A stretch of 35,504 nucleotides of DNA from Rhodospirillaceae bacterium (GTDB lineage: Bacteria > Pseudomonadota > Alphaproteobacteria > Bin65): NCBI GenBank assembly GCA_009840595.1, contig VXNK01000154.1:3643-39146 (forward strand), given 5' to 3'. Below, one piece after another: positions 15,436 to 23,275 of the stretch; position 1 is the first letter of the stretch, and each line of letters starts with the position of its first letter. The notes under the pieces were generated by a model, which was given only the letters and a program-made list of their open reading frames with translations, did not search any database and was not told the origin of the DNA. A program made the position numbers and the translations under genes.

Positions 15436-16011
15436 CTACGGCCAGAGGGCGTCGAGCGGGAAGCTGATCGCTTCGAACGGCGGGATCGAGACCGGATCGT
15501 CGTTGCGCGCGGTGGCGATGAGGACCCATTCGCCGTCGCGCAACTCGAAGGCTTCGAGGTCGCGCGCTGCCGGGTCGATAAACCAGAGATGGCTGACACC
15601 CTCGCGGGCATAAACTGGTCGTTTCCCGTGCCGGTCGAGGTCGCGGGTCGAGGGCGAAAGCACCTCGCAGACCCAGTCCGGCGCAAGGGTGAAGAAGGCC
15701 GTGTCGGGAAAGTCGGGCATCCGCTCGCGCCGCCAGCCGGCGAGGTCGGGCACCAGGATATCCTCGCCGAGATGCAACTCCGGCTCGTCGATGATCCACC
15801 AGCCGCCGGGGCCGCCTTTCCCGAAATTGAAAGGATCGCCGATTTTGGCCCCCAATGCCGAGGACGCCAGCGCATGCGGCGCGGCCGGCCGCGGATGGGT
15901 GTACAGCGCCCCTTCGACGACCTCGGCAACCATATGCGCCGGTGCGTCGAGCACGTCCTGGTAGGTCGCGCGGCGTGCGGGTCGTTCGAGGGCGGCCTGG
16001 GATCGGGCCAT
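15436..16011 (-). CDS. Uma2-family endonuclease-like protein, copy B
   Basis: This 191-residue paralogue aligns to copy A without gaps. Most of the roughly 15 differences fall in the first 65 residues, while the last 119 residues differ at only four positions. All presumed active-site positions are kept: VPD, EVLS, the DRHGK region and WFIDP. The intergenic space between the copies is about 120 bp, and each copy has its own copy of the upstream flank. They could therefore be expressed separately from duplicated promoters. It lies 91 nt beyond the stop of metF and reads in the same direction as metF and copy A. Confidence 0.88.
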   Translation of the reverse strand: MARSQAALERPARRATYQDVLDAPAHMVAEVVEGALYTHPRPAAPHALASSALGAKIGDPFNFGKGGPGGWWIIDEPELHLGEDILVPDLAGWRRERMPDFPDTAFFTLAPDWVCEVLSPSTRDLDRHGKRPVYAREGVSHLWFIDPAARDLEAFELRDGEWVLIATARNDDPVSIPPFEAISFPLDALWP

Positions 16012-16101
16012 GCCGGATAGCTCCCGATAGCGGGGCGCCGACTATATCACGGCGTGGTCCGACGCTGTAGAGCGGGACGGCGCCGGCGCCGCGCTCCACT
16101 C

Positions 16102-17070
16102 TCAGGCGGAGAATGCCGGCCGGCCGTTCAGCACGCCGCTCCTCTCGATGACCTCGGCCATGGCGGCTTCCTGGCGCGGCGCCATCAGGTGGACGCCGCG
16201 CACGCCCGGAACCTCCCGCAGTTGCTGGATCAACTCGGCGCAGATCTTCTTGCCTTCCTCCCGCTCGTCGTCCGCGCTTTCGAGCCGTTTCAGGATCGGC
16301 TCGGGGATCGAGACGCCGAACAGGTTCTCGTCCATCCATTTCGCCTGGCGCAGCGAGGCGAGCGGCCCGATGCCGACCAGAAAGGCAAGCCTTTCCGTGA
16401 TGCCGAAGTCGGCAAGCCGGCCGAAATAGGCTTTCGCCGTTTCCAGGTCGAAACAGTATTGGGTCTGGGCGAAATCGGCGCCGGCGTCGATCTTGGCGCG
16501 CAGGCTTTTCGGCTCCCAGCCGGGCTTCGGCACCATCGGCGCGTCGGCGCAGCCGATGAGCAGCCGGGGCGGCCCTTTGATCTCGCGTCCGGCGTTCAGC
16601 ACTCCCTCGTCGCGCATCCGGCGGGCAAGCCGCATCAGGCCGGCCGAATCGAGATCGAACACCGGGCTGGCGTCCGGCTCCTCGCCCTTCTTCGGGTCGT
16701 CGCCGGTCAGGCACAGGATGTTCGGGATGCCGAGCGCTCCGGCGCCCAGAATGTCGCCCTGCAGGGCGATCAGGTTGCGGTCGCGGACGGTGAATTGCAG
16801 CACCGGCTGAATGCCCTGCTGCATCATCGCGCCGGCCAGCACGAGGCTGGAGACATGGGCCTTCGCCGTCGCGCCGTCGGTGACGTTGACGGCGTCGGCG
16901 ACGCCGTGCAACGGCGCCACCCGCTCGAGCAGGGGCGCCAGGTCGGTCGTCGCGGTCGGCGAGGTCTCGCAGGTCACGGCGAAGCCGCCGGCCGCCAGCA
17001 CCCGCTCCAGTTTGCCGCCGGATTTCAACCCGCCCGCCGTTGCCGCCTCGTTCATCGCCGTTTCCGTCAT
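16102..17070 (-). CDS. metF: Methylenetetrahydrofolate reductase
   Basis: The 322-residue protein has the MTHFR TIM-barrel fold. It reduces 5,10-methylene-THF to 5-methyl-THF with NAD(P)H and FAD, supplying methyl groups for methionine synthesis. Visible blocks are FAVTCETSPT near the start, DAVNVTDGATAKAHVSSLVLAG, ILCLTGDDPKKG and AQTQYCFDLETAKAYFGRL. FLVGIGPLASLRQAKWM follows, and the end carries PGVRGVHLMAPRQE. It is slightly longer than E. coli MetF (296 residues), mainly at the N-terminus. The start is taken at ATG 17070; M at 17055 is an alternative. It is divergent from a methyltransferase-fold gene at 17190, with a 119-nt shared upstream region, which may link them in one-carbon metabolism. 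Confidence 0.9.
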   Translation of the reverse strand: MTETAMNEAATAGGLKSGGKLERVLAAGGFAVTCETSPTATTDLAPLLERVAPLHGVADAVNVTDGATAKAHVSSLVLAGAMMQQGIQPVLQFTVRDRNLIALQGDILGAGALGIPNILCLTGDDPKKGEEPDASPVFDLDSAGLMRLARRMRDEGVLNAGREIKGPPRLLIGCADAPMVPKPGWEPKSLRAKIDAGADFAQTQYCFDLETAKAYFGRLADFGITERLAFLVGIGPLASLRQAKWMDENLFGVSIPEPILKRLESADDEREEGKKICAELIQQLREVPGVRGVHLMAPRQEAAMAEVIERSGVLNGRPAFSA

Positions 17071-17189
17071 GCCTGCGTCCCGCCGCCTGCGGCCCGGCCG
17101 CCCTTGCCGCCGCCCGCGGTTATCGGCCATACAGCAGGATGCCCTGCGGCGGCAATCCGCCGGGGACGGGAGCGGGTGACGAGGCGAAA

Positions 17190-18368
17190 ATGGCGCAGGC
17201 GGCAAAAATGGCGGTCACGGTCGATCCCGAACCGGAGCGCGCGGGCGAGAAACACGCCTTCCGCTTCTTCGACAACCGCGAAAAATACCTGATGTTCGTC
17301 ACGACCTGCTCGGAGAAGTGGGAAGTGGCGCAGCGGGTCGGCCGGGAAATCCCGTTCCTGAAGCCGACGCCGCCGGCGCTCAACCTGTTCGACGCCGGTG
17401 TCGGCGACGGCACTGTGCTGACCCGGGTGATGCGCAACCTGCACCGGCAGTTTCCCGCCATACCCTTCTGCGTCGTCGGCAAGGAAATCAGCATGGAGGA
17501 TGTGCGGCTGACCCTGGAAAAGCTGCCGGACCGTTTCCAGGAGCATCCCCAGCTCGTCGTCGTCATGACCAATCTCTACTACGCCGAATCGCCCTGGCTG
17601 CGCGTCAACCGGCCGGAGACCAAACCGGCGGTCAAGCGCTGGAACATCGCGCTGGAGGGCAGCACGGCGCACGAATTCGACGAGCAGGTCCGCAACCTGG
17701 GGCCGGTCCTGGCCGAAGGCTGGCAGACGAAAACGAGCGAGAAAACCGGCAACCCGCTCTATGTCCAGCCGTCGATCCTGGTGCTCTACCGCAAGGACCG
17801 GGCCTTCGCTCTCGATGGTGTGATCCCGCCGCCGGGCGGCGCGCCGGCCGGCTACGATCTCGTGATCGCCTCGCAGCCCTACCGGGCCCGGCTCAGCGCC
17901 GAAATCAAGGTGCGCAACGTGCTGGGGCCGCTGGCCCGCGCCCTGTCGCCGGGCGGGCGGATGATCGTCATCCAGTCGACCGGCAAGGATCCGGGCATGG
18001 AATTGATCAACGCCGTGTGGGAGGAGGAATTCCCCTTCGTCACTCCGCGCCGCGATCTGATCGCGGCGATGAAAGAGGCGCTGGACCGGAGCCACAACGA
18101 TCTGAACTACGACGCGCTGCGCGACGACGAATCGTTGTTCCGCTACGAACTGCACGCCCTGCCCGACGAAATTGGCGAGAGCATCGGCACCTCGACCCTT
18201 CTGGCGGCGTGGAATGCAGCAACCTACGTCGCGCAGATCGAGGACGACCGCATGGTCGACGTGCTGCGCGACGGCGACTATCTGGAGGCGGCCCGCGACG
18301 TGCTGAAACGGCACGGCGGCCTGTGGTTCGAGGACGAGAGCTTCCTTGTGACCCGCGGCTTCGCCTGA
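17190..18368 (+). CDS. Class I SAM-methyltransferase-fold protein of unknown substrate
   Basis: The 392-residue protein contains a Rossmann-type motif I (NLFDAGVGDGTVLTRV, residues 65-80). A late LARALSPGGRMIVIQSTG strand-turn is typical of class I SAM-dependent methyltransferases. Between and after these blocks it has long segments I do not recognise as a named family, including WQTKTSEKTGNPLYVQPSIL and a C-terminal helical part, DVLRDGDYLEAARDVLKRHG. It is preceded by a purine-rich GACGAGGCGAAA that could serve as ribosome-binding site for ATG 17190. It is divergent from metF and followed 30 nt later by an ornithine-cyclodeaminase-family gene. Small-molecule methylation is plausible, but the substrate cannot be inferred. 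Confidence 0.75.
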   Translation: MAQAAKMAVTVDPEPERAGEKHAFRFFDNREKYLMFVTTCSEKWEVAQRVGREIPFLKPTPPALNLFDAGVGDGTVLTRVMRNLHRQFPAIPFCVVGKEISMEDVRLTLEKLPDRFQEHPQLVVVMTNLYYAESPWLRVNRPETKPAVKRWNIALEGSTAHEFDEQVRNLGPVLAEGWQTKTSEKTGNPLYVQPSILVLYRKDRAFALDGVIPPPGGAPAGYDLVIASQPYRARLSAEIKVRNVLGPLARALSPGGRMIVIQSTGKDPGMELINAVWEEEFPFVTPRRDLIAAMKEALDRSHNDLNYDALRDDESLFRYELHALPDEIGESIGTSTLLAAWNAATYVAQIEDDRMVDVLRDGDYLEAARDVLKRHGGLWFEDESFLVTRGFA

Positions 18369-18398
18369 GGCCGGACGCCTCGAGCCCGGGATGCTGCG

Positions 18399-19340
18399 AT
18401 GAGCCTCGACCGCCTGCCCTTCATCGGCGAAGCGGAGATCGCCGCAGTCCTGCGCTGGCCCGACCTGATCGACGCCATCGAGGCGGCAATGATCGCCTTC
18501 TCGGCGGGGCAGGTCGTGCAACCGGTACGCCAGATGAACCCGGTGCCGGGAAAGGACGCGATCATGGCGGCGATGCCGGCGATCGGCGCCGGAAGCGACG
18601 GGGCCATGGGGGTGAAGGTCGTCACTCTGTTCCACGGCAACGCCGGCACCGGCGTGCCGACCCACCAGGCCGTCATCCTGCTGTTCGACAGGGCGGACGG
18701 GTCGCCGCTGGCGGTGCTCGACGGCCGCCTGATCACCGAAATGCGCACGGCGGCCGGCACGGCGGCCATCGTGCGCAAGCTGACGTCCGAAGAACCGAAG
18801 ACCGTTGCCATCCTGGGCAACGGCGTCCAGGCGCGCGCCCATGCCGCGGCGCTCCGCGCCGTCCGGGAAATCGCCGAATTGCGCCTCTGGGCGCGCAACC
18901 CGGCCCACGGGCGGCCGGTGGCGGGCGACCTGGGCGCCGTCTTCCATGCCGACGCAGCGGAAGCCGCGCGCGAGGCCGACATCGTGGTCTGCGCCACCTC
19001 GGCGACGACTCCGGTCCTGAACGGCGCCTGGGTCCGGGACGGCGCCCTGGTCGCCTCGGTCGGCTGGAACGGCGCAGACGGCCGGGAGCTGGACGACGCG
19101 GCGATGGCCCATACGGTGCTGGTCGAATCGCGCGATGCAGCGCGGGACCAGGCCGGTGACGTCCGCGGCTCGGGCTGCAAAATCTTCGCCGAGGTCGGCG
19201 AGGTGTACGCCGGGAACGCGGCGGTGCCCGCAGGGGCGACGGTCGTTTACGATTCGGTCGGCATCGCGATCCAGGACGTGGCGGCGGCCAGACTGGCCTA
19301 CGATCGGATCGCCGGCGGCGCGCCGGCGCAACGCCCATGA
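18399..19340 (+). CDS. Ornithine cyclodeaminase/mu-crystallin family protein
   Basis: The 313-residue product fits the ornithine cyclodeaminase/mu-crystallin family of NAD(P)-binding enzymes. Visible features are a GVKVVTLFHGNAG block, VLDGRLITEMRTAAGTAAIV and the dinucleotide-binding loop VAILGNGVQARAHAAAL. ADIVVCATSATTPVL and VYDSVGIAIQDVAAA follow. Members deaminate ornithine to proline, or reduce cyclic ketimines and related imino acids. Activity cannot be assigned beyond the family. It follows the methyltransferase-fold gene by 30 nt. Its stop overlaps the ATG of a truncated ligase reading frame (ATGA at 19337), which shows it was once followed by a coupled gene. Confidence 0.88.
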   Translation: MSLDRLPFIGEAEIAAVLRWPDLIDAIEAAMIAFSAGQVVQPVRQMNPVPGKDAIMAAMPAIGAGSDGAMGVKVVTLFHGNAGTGVPTHQAVILLFDRADGSPLAVLDGRLITEMRTAAGTAAIVRKLTSEEPKTVAILGNGVQARAHAAALRAVREIAELRLWARNPAHGRPVAGDLGAVFHADAAEAAREADIVVCATSATTPVLNGAWVRDGALVASVGWNGADGRELDDAAMAHTVLVESRDAARDQAGDVRGSGCKIFAEVGEVYAGNAAVPAGATVVYDSVGIAIQDVAAARLAYDRIAGGAPAQRP

Positions 19341-19439
19341 GCCTCGCGCCGATGACCTTCGGCCAGGTCCTGAGTGCGCAGGCGCGTGTTCAACCGGACA
19401 GGCTGGTCATCCCGGTCAACGGGGACGGCGCCTTCGGCC
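19337..19439 (+). pseudogene. 5' stub of an AMP-dependent ligase gene
   Basis: The frame starts at an ATG overlapping the preceding stop and encodes TFGQVLSAQARVQPDRLVI. This matches the first 20 or so residues of ANL-family ligases (a QARxxPDRxAI-type start). Homology ends after about 34 codons, where the reading runs into the 3' end of the convergent livF gene (stop at 19440). The frame stays open to 19528 but only as antisense of livF. I read it as a ligase gene cut off by a rearrangement whose breakpoint is near 19420-19440. Confidence 0.5.
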
Positions 19440-20141
19440 TCACACGCCCAGATAGCGGTGCTGCAGATCCTCGGCGGCGCGGAGTTCGGCGCTGTCGCCG
19501 GTCCAGACGACCTTGCCTTTCTCGATGATGTAGTGGCGGTCGGCCAGGCGGGTCAGCGCCTCGACATTCTTGTCGACCAGCAGGATCGATTCGCCGTGCT
19601 CTTTCAGCATGTCGAGGGTGCGCCAGATATCCTGGCGGATCAGCGGCGCCAGCCCTTCGGTCGCCTCGTCCAGGATCAGCAGCCTGGGGTTGGTCATCAG
19701 CGCCCGGCTGATCGCCACCATCTGCTGCTCGCCGCCGGAAAGCTGGTTGCCCATGTTGCGGCGGCGCTCGGCGACGGCCGGAAACAGGTTGTAGACCTTT
19801 TCCAGCGTCCAGGGATCGTCGCTGCCGTGGCGGTTCTCGTGGGTCGAGATCAGATTCTCCTCGACCGTGAGATTGGGGAAGACCTGGCGGCCCTCCGGCA
19901 CCAGGCCGAGGCCGGCGCGCGCCACCTGGTAGGGCAGGCGGTTGCGGATGTCCTCGCCGTCGAACGCGATGTTGCCGCGCCGCGCCGGGGTCAGGCCCAT
20001 GATCGAGCGGATCGTGGTCGTCTTGCCCATGCCGTTGCGGCCGAGCAGGGTGACGACCTCGCCGTCGTTGACCGAGAGGTCCATGCCGAACAGGACCTGG
20101 CTCTGGCCGTAGAAGGTTTCGACGCTTTCGAGGGTCAACAT
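19440..20141 (-). CDS. livF: Branched-chain amino-acid-type ABC transporter ATPase LivF
   Basis: A 233-residue ABC ATPase of the LivF type. Motifs are Walker A GRNGMGKTT, LSGGEQQMVAISRALM, Walker B LLILDEATEGLAP and the switch region that replaces a histidine loop near SILLVDKN. Typical LivF features are the ARRGNIAFDGEDI segment and the VPEGRQVFPNLTVEENL block. It should pair with LivG on the inner face of the LivHM permease. The gene is the last of the livHMGF set, 24 nt after livG. Length is normal. Its 3' end abuts the broken ligase frame on the other strand. Confidence 0.95.
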   Translation of the reverse strand: MLTLESVETFYGQSQVLFGMDLSVNDGEVVTLLGRNGMGKTTTIRSIMGLTPARRGNIAFDGEDIRNRLPYQVARAGLGLVPEGRQVFPNLTVEENLISTHENRHGSDDPWTLEKVYNLFPAVAERRRNMGNQLSGGEQQMVAISRALMTNPRLLILDEATEGLAPLIRQDIWRTLDMLKEHGESILLVDKNVEALTRLADRHYIIEKGKVVWTGDSAELRAAEDLQHRYLGV

Positions 20142-20165
20142 CGTGCGGCCCTGCCAGTCTGCCCG

Positions 20166-20912
20166 TCAGTCTTCGCCGAGATAGGCGGCACGGACTTCGT
20201 CGTTGCCGCGGATCTCGTCGGGCGCGCCGGTCGCGATGGCCTCGCCGTAGACCAGCACGGTGATCCGGTCGGCCAGCGCGAAGACGGCGTCCATATCGTG
20301 CTCGATCAACAGGATCGTGTGGTCTCCGGCAAAGCTGCGGAGCAGCTCGACCATGCGCGCCGATTCCTCGGCGCCCATGCCGGCCATCGGCTCGTCGAGC
20401 AGCAGCATGGACGGCCCGGTGGCGATCGCCATGGCGATTTCGAGTTGGCGTTGCTCGCCGTGGGACAGGTCGGCCGCCAGCGTGTCGGCCCGGCCGGCGA
20501 GGCCGACGGTCTCGAGCGCCCGGCGCGCCGGATCGCGCAGCGTCGGGTCGGTCTGCGCCGGTTTCCAGAATTTGAAGGAATGGTCGGCATGGGCCTGGAC
20601 GGCGAGCGCGACATTGTCCTCGGCGGTGAAGTCCAGAAAGATGCTGGTCACCTGGAACGACCGGGCGAGGCCGAGCATCGAGATCTTGTGCGCCGGCAGG
20701 CCGGCGATGTCGTGGCCGTTGAAGACGATCTCGCCGCTGTCCGGCCTGAGCGTGCCGCTCAACTGCGCAATCAGGGTCGTCTTGCCGGCACCGTTCGGGC
20801 CGATGATGGCGTGGACCTCGCCGCGCTCGACGCCCAGATTGACGTTCCGGGTCGCGTGGACCTGCCCGAAGCTCTTGGACAGGTTGCGGACTTCAAGATG
20901 GAGATCAGCCAT
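20166..20912 (-). CDS. livG: Branched-chain amino-acid-type ABC transporter ATPase LivG
   Basis: A 248-residue ATPase with Walker A GPNGAGKTTL, signature LSHGEQRQLEIAMAIA, Walker B MLLLDEPMAGMG and H-loop LLIEHDMDAVF. The LARSFQVTSIFLDFTAEDNVALA block, with a post-Walker insertion, is LivG-like. Its start overlaps the 3' end of livM by 8 nt (20905-20912), so the two are probably translationally coupled. It provides the second nucleotide-binding subunit of the importer. No key motif is missing. Confidence 0.95.
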   Translation of the reverse strand: MADLHLEVRNLSKSFGQVHATRNVNLGVERGEVHAIIGPNGAGKTTLIAQLSGTLRPDSGEIVFNGHDIAGLPAHKISMLGLARSFQVTSIFLDFTAEDNVALAVQAHADHSFKFWKPAQTDPTLRDPARRALETVGLAGRADTLAADLSHGEQRQLEIAMAIATGPSMLLLDEPMAGMGAEESARMVELLRSFAGDHTILLIEHDMDAVFALADRITVLVYGEAIATGAPDEIRGNDEVRAAYLGED

Positions 20913-22167
20913 CCCGCCGTCCTCCGGCGAGCGCCGCCAGCCGCTTCAGCGGATTGGGCCAGCCGGCATAGTCGACCCCCAGCTTGAACGCGAGCGCCAG
21001 CAGGATGAACGCCGCCACGATGGTGAACGGCGTCGCCAGGGTAATCAGGAACAGGAAAACCGCGGCGGCCGCGGCCACCAGAACGAAACCGACGGCGAAA
21101 CGCGGCATTGCCGCCCAGTTATCCGGGATCAGGCCGAACAGGCCGCGCTTGGCGAACAGCACGAGCAGGACCAGCATCGGGCCGAACACGATCATCCAAT
21201 ATTCCTGGCCCACCAGCTCCTGCAGGAACTCCTCGATGCTCAGGAAGGCGAGCGCGCCGAAGACCGGGCCGAAGATCGTCCCCATGCCGCCCATGATGAC
21301 CATGATCATGATCTCGCCGGAACGGATCCACATCATGTATTCCGGCGTGAGAAATTCCTGGTGGTTGGCGAACAGGGCCCCGGCGACGCCGCAGATCGTC
21401 CCGGCGATGACGAAGGCGGTCAGCCTGTAGCGGTAGACCGGGTAGCCGAGCGCCGCCATGCGCACCGGATTGGAATAACCGCCTCGGATCACCATGCCGA
21501 AGCGCGAATTCACGAGGCGGCGCAGCAGCAGCAGCGACAGCAGCAGGGCGCCGAAACAGAGATAGTAGAGGGTCGCGCCGTCGCCGTCGTAGAACACGTC
21601 GTCCCCGATGGCGAAAACGGCGAAATCGCTGAATTCGTCGAGCGTCATGCCGTCGTCGCCGCCGAACGGCTCCAGGCTGATGCCGAGGAAGAACAGCATC
21701 TGCGTGAAGGCCAGCGTGATCATGATAAAATAGAGGCCGGTCGTGCGCAGCGAGATCGCGCCGATCACCAGGGCGACCAAGGCCGAACCGACGACGGCGA
21801 CGGCGAACTGGAAATAGCCGCTGGCGAGAAAGCCGTAGGCGCAGGCCTGGCCTTCCTCGACATCGACGCACAGGTCGCTGAAATAGCGCGCCGATACGGC
21901 GACGGCATAGGAGCCGAGGCCGATATAGGCGGCGTGGCCGAAGCTGATCATGCCGCCATAGCCCAGGATCAGGTCCAGGCTGGCCGCCGCGATGGCGAAG
22001 ATCATCATCTTGGCCATGAAGGAGATCATGAACACGTCGTCCGCCTCGGCCGCGATAATCGGCAGGACGGCAAGGCCGATCAGGCCGATGACCATGATGA
22101 CGAAGCGGGGGTCGGCGAACGACAGGCGGATGCGCGGGTTCAGGTTGGAATTGCCGTGTCCGGCCAT
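20905..22167 (-). CDS. livM: Branched-chain amino-acid-type ABC permease LivM
   Basis: The 420-residue polytopic protein has many hydrophobic segments. It carries the LivM-type block SLDLILGYGGMISFGHAAYIG and a conserved loop near VIRGGYSNPVRMAALGYPVY. GTICGVAGALFANHQEF and EIMIMVIMGGMGTIFGPVFGA complete the family pattern. The C-terminal part adds two further hydrophobic stretches before a charged end, a little longer than typical LivM. It overlaps livG by 8 nt and lies 21 nt after livH. Substrates of this permease class include branched-chain amino acids, amides, urea and aromatic compounds. The sequence alone does not choose among these. Confidence 0.93.
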   Translation of the reverse strand: MAGHGNSNLNPRIRLSFADPRFVIMVIGLIGLAVLPIIAAEADDVFMISFMAKMMIFAIAAASLDLILGYGGMISFGHAAYIGLGSYAVAVSARYFSDLCVDVEEGQACAYGFLASGYFQFAVAVVGSALVALVIGAISLRTTGLYFIMITLAFTQMLFFLGISLEPFGGDDGMTLDEFSDFAVFAIGDDVFYDGDGATLYYLCFGALLLSLLLLRRLVNSRFGMVIRGGYSNPVRMAALGYPVYRYRLTAFVIAGTICGVAGALFANHQEFLTPEYMMWIRSGEIMIMVIMGGMGTIFGPVFGALAFLSIEEFLQELVGQEYWMIVFGPMLVLLVLFAKRGLFGLIPDNWAAMPRFAVGFVLVAAAAAVFLFLITLATPFTIVAAFILLALAFKLGVDYAGWPNPLKRLAALAGGRRDG

Positions 22168-22188
22168 GGTCTCGCCCCTCCGTCCCCG

Positions 22189-23106
22189 CTAGCCGGTGCG
22201 GGCCGGGAACAGCCCCTCCGGCTTGAAGAACAGGATCGCCGCCATGAGGATGTAGATCGTCATCGAGGCCAGCGCCGGACCGGCCGTCTGGGCGAATTCC
22301 TCGTTCAGGAAGGCGCGCAGAATGTCCGTCATGAAGACCCGGCCGCCGATCTCGACCAGCCCGACGAGGATCGAGGCGATGAAGGCGCCGCGGATCGAGC
22401 CGATGCCGCCGATCACGATCACCACGATGGCGAGGATCAGCTTTTCCTCGCCCATGCCGCTTTCGACCGATTCGATCGGGCCGATCATGATGCCGGCGAA
22501 ACCGGCCAGCGCCGCGCCGATGCCGAACACGATCGTGTAGAGCGCGATCACGTTGACGCCGAGCGCCCCGACCATGGCGCGGTTGGATGCGCCGGCCCGG
22601 ATGCGCATGCCGATCCGGGTCCGGGTAATGGCGAGGAACAGGCCGATCGCCACCAGGATACCGGCCAGAATCACGATCAGGCGGTAGAAGGGATAGGTGA
22701 ACCCGAATAGCGGGAACGGGAAGTTGATCGATTCCGGCAGCTTGAATTCCTGGCTTTCCGCACCGAAGACGACCAGCACCATCTGGTTGAAGAACAGGAT
22801 GCAGCCGAAGGTGGCCAGCACCTGGTCCAGATGGTCCCGGGTGTAAAGCGTCCGGAAGGCGAGATATTCGAGCGCGATGCCGAGCAGCAGGATCACCGGC
22901 AACCCGACGATGGCGGCGAGCAGGAAGCTGCCGGACTGCTGGAACACCCAGGCCGCCACATAAGCGCCCATCATGAACATGGACCCGTGGGCCAGGTTCA
23001 CGAAGCTCATGATGCCCAGAACGAGCGTCAGGCCGCCGGCGACCAGGAACAGGAAGATGCCGAACTGCAGCCCGTTCAGGACAGTCTCGAAGATCAGCTG
23101 GCCCAT
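22189..23106 (-). CDS. livH: Branched-chain amino-acid-type ABC permease LivH
   Basis: The 305-residue permease begins MGQLIFETVLNGLQFGIFLF. Family blocks are GLTLVLGIMSFVNLAHGSMFM, RIGMRIRAGASNRAMVGALG and GIGAALAGFAGIMIGPI. VIVIGGIGSIRGAFIASIL follows. The frame stays open upstream to 23211, but those residues are charged and unlike the family, so ATG 23106 is the start. It is the first liv gene after kynU, 170 nt downstream, with its own candidate promoter. No periplasmic substrate-binding protein gene is present in the window, so the importer's partner must be encoded elsewhere. Confidence 0.93.
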   Translation of the reverse strand: MGQLIFETVLNGLQFGIFLFLVAGGLTLVLGIMSFVNLAHGSMFMMGAYVAAWVFQQSGSFLLAAIVGLPVILLLGIALEYLAFRTLYTRDHLDQVLATFGCILFFNQMVLVVFGAESQEFKLPESINFPFPLFGFTYPFYRLIVILAGILVAIGLFLAITRTRIGMRIRAGASNRAMVGALGVNVIALYTIVFGIGAALAGFAGIMIGPIESVESGMGEEKLILAIVVIVIGGIGSIRGAFIASILVGLVEIGGRVFMTDILRAFLNEEFAQTAGPALASMTIYILMAAILFFKPEGLFPARTG

Positions 23107-23224
23107 GAGCCCGGCAATTCCTTCCCGGCTGGCGCGGCGGTTTCCGGCAGGCTTGGGCCGGCCGGACAAAGACTCCGCCCGGCGTCCCTGCCGCCGGGCG
23201 GTCCCGTGCATTCAACTGGCGCGC

Positions 23225-23253
23225 ATAGAAACGGCGCAGCCCGGCAGTGTCAA
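23225..23253 (-). promoter_or_regulatory. Candidate promoter of livHMGF
   Basis: On the minus strand a perfect TTGACA (23253-23248) is followed after 17 nt by TTCTAT (23230-23225). Transcription starting near 23218 would give a leader of about 112 nt to the livH ATG. This would let the transporter be expressed apart from kynU. Confidence 0.45.
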
Positions 23254-23275
23254 GCCGGGCCGCCCGGCGGGCGCG

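Larger units (their letters stand above)
14731..16080. repeat. Tandem duplication of a roughly 700-bp unit carrying a Uma2 gene
   Basis: The two units span about 14731-15380 and 15429-16080. They cover the Uma2 gene and its flanks. Both ends match: the sequence after each stop reads CCTACGGCCAGAG on the plus strand. Before each start, GGGGCGCCGACTATA is shared, and CGCTGTAGAGCG follows a little further on. The period between gene starts is 698 bp. Divergence is low and much of it is synonymous, so the duplication is recent or kept similar by recombination. Confidence 0.85.

Noticed and set aside
14712..15929. Minus-strand frame spanning both Uma2 copies
   Set aside because: It is an out-of-frame reading of the tandem duplication. 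The real frames match the Uma2 family and are identical in both copies over long stretches.
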